Of a stretch of 64,000 nt of DNA, positions 63,001-64,000 are shown in pieces. Every line of letters starts with the position of its first letter. Positions within the stretch are counted from its first letter, which is position 1. Where the stretch lies: assembly GCA_963931865.1 (NCBI GenBank), contig OZ007508.1, positions 18,244,762-18,308,761 of the forward strand. Direction: 5' to 3'. A program made the translations under genes and the position numbers. A model generated the notes under the pieces. That model made no database searches, was not told where the DNA came from, and was given only the letters and a program-made list of their open reading frames with translations. The DNA comes from Axinella damicornis (lineage: Eukaryota > Porifera > Demospongiae > Axinellida > Axinellidae).

Positions 63001-64000
63001 CACCAACTGATACACACTTGCCTCAATTAACGTCACTTACCCACAACTCCTGCCCCAAAGAAGCTTCTCAAACCAAGGCCCAACCCTTCAAAGAATTCTT
63101 CAGGCCCAAGGACACTTCCCTGCATGTATGCAGATACAGGGGGCCAATAAAATACAGTCTGTGTTGGCAAAGGAAGTTATATTTCCAGTCATATACCTTG
63201 ATTGGCTCATAGAAGAGATCAATTGCTCCCGTCACAACTCCCCTCACCACTGACACAGGATTGCCCAATACATCCAGGCCAAATATCAAGGTGTGCAGCT
63301 GGAAAAGAGCCTGCATGGAGTGGGAAGAAATGAATTTCATTATGGGTGTCATGATAGGCCAGAACTTTGACGCATGCTTCAATCTGTAATTATGATTGCA
63401 AATCAGGATCCCGTGGGGACTACATACTAACTGAACAGATTTGGAGTCCCAACCCAAGCCATATATTATAGGGCTATACATAAATGGTCGGGTCATGGCA
63501 AGATCAACAGTAGTCTCGGCCCCAGACCCAAACCAACCCGAGCCTGGATCGCTACCAGTATCACATGCGTGCGCTGGGGTTGGTTGGGTCTGGGGCTGAG
63601 ACTAGATAAACAGTTGATTGAACAGCATGAACTGTACCTGAGTGCGATAGTGCTTTATCAGCAGGTTTGTCAGGCCATTTCCTGTCAGTGTCTGGTACTC
63701 CAAATGGAAGAGGCTGAACCTGGATGTAGCAGCATCGGAATATATTGAGTGGAGATAATAATACAGTAGGCATTCAACCTAGCACTTCCGTGGCTTTTGA
63801 ACCCTGTAGCAGTTCCAGGTGCTTATGGAGCTAGGAATCTTAGGAAAGAACTTCGTACTTCATCTCAGTTTCTTGAACAGAGGTGAGGATGACTCCCACA
63901 GAGTGCAGGAACAGCTCGAGGAACCTATCACCCACAGTGATCTCATCATCAGACTTGTTCTTCCCCACACTGCGGATGTTGAAGCTCAACGTGATCTGTG
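60028..64000 (-). CDS. VPS13: VPS13 family bridge-like lipid transfer protein, C-terminal part
   Basis: Thirteen exons in phase, 5' end beyond the window: 63859-64000 (partial), 63638-63719, 63197-63310, 63041-63119, 62388-62536, 62134-62179, 61896-62019, 61586-61652, 61469-61519, 61318-61406, 60662-60797, 60418-60465, 60028-60102; about 400 codons to the stop. Signatures of VPS13A/C-type C-termini: SVGVILTSVQE; FGLDVLGNPVSVVRGVVTGA with DLFYEP; GPEEFFEGLGLGLRSFFG; KEGAVGLLKGTGRGLVGLL with RPTGGLVDLAS (the ATG2_C-like amphipathic part that sits on lipid droplets or mitochondria); SDIRPPRHIGRDG (the RPPR hinge); then a PH-like domain (GHVQISDKSFVLVTDRRLMV). VPS13 proteins move bulk phospholipid between organelles at contact sites. 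Which of A, B, C or D it represents cannot be settled from this part; it resembles A/C most. Confidence 0.92.
61168..61233. repeat. 21-bp tandem repeat, three units
   Basis: Three copies of ATCTTTGAGGGAGGGGCTAA-G in a VPS13 intron. Confidence 0.9.
61800..61853. mobile_element. Foldback repeat, right half
   Basis: GGCTCTCCCTGC...GGGCTTGGGAATGAGGCTA; the left end is diverged. VPS13 intron. Confidence 0.55.
62653..62940 (-). repeat. Two adjacent 21-bp coding-like repeats in a VPS13 intron
   Basis: On the minus strand an open frame of 95 codons contains three heptads of the type A-E-(D/A)-L-N-x-(T/A), then, after a unique stretch, three of the type S-(E/K)-E-(A/T)-F-R-F. No splice sites link it to VPS13 in phase that I can see. 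It may be a small gene, a cassette exon or a minisatellite pair. Confidence 0.4.
63511..63604. mobile_element. Foldback repeat, TAGTCTCGG subfamily
   Basis: TAGTCTCGGCCCCAGACC, CAAACCAACCCGAGCCTGGA...GGGTCTGGGGCTGAGACTA; VPS13 intron. Confidence 0.75.

Overview
The window reads as nuclear DNA of an early-branching animal, most likely a demosponge (inference). It holds intron-rich genes with animal-type orthologues, short introns with GT-AG borders, no operons, many short foldback repeats and long poly(G)/poly(C) runs. I rebuilt five spliced genes by hand from exon homology, splice sites and reading phase. In each of them every exon junction keeps the frame.

Layout, left to right. (1) 480-17268, minus: an ABHD16-type phosphatidylserine lipase gene with 18 exons visible; the last part of its coding region was not found. 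One 7.8-kb intron (1402-9160) holds five tandem, intronless, plus-strand genes for small membrane-anchored SRPBCC-fold proteins. The next intron (9218-11943) holds a tandem array of five tRNA-like Pol III-type units. (2) 17269-17431: a compact divergent promoter with a palindrome. (3) 17432-21671, plus: a complete seven-exon mitochondrial-clan cytochrome P450. (4) 22632-41350: a repeatedly duplicated block with three intact single-exon minus-strand genes for a signal-peptide, Cys-rich, roughly ten-TM protein family. It also carries a remnant of a fourth such gene, a broken copy of the P450 3' end (35473-36095), and two near-identical TTAA-flanked elements. (5) 41495-50399, minus: a complete 21-exon WDPCP (Fritz) gene, a ciliogenesis and planar-polarity effector. 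(6) 53288-56939, minus: SLC35F6-like transporter, three coding exons. (7) 60028-64000, minus: the last 13 exons of a VPS13 lipid-transfer gene whose 5' part lies outside the window.

The single-copy housekeeping genes (ABHD16, P450, WDPCP, SLC35F6, VPS13) do not form one pathway. ABHD16, VPS13 and the START-like SRPBCC cluster all touch lipid or membrane handling, but a functional link is only speculation. The most unusual parts are the nested SRPBCC array, the structured tRNA-like array in the neighbouring intron, the three-copy membrane-protein family and a window-wide foldback repeat with TAGCCTCRTTCCCAGGCC ends. No homology search or folding program was run; all family calls come from reading the translated sequence.
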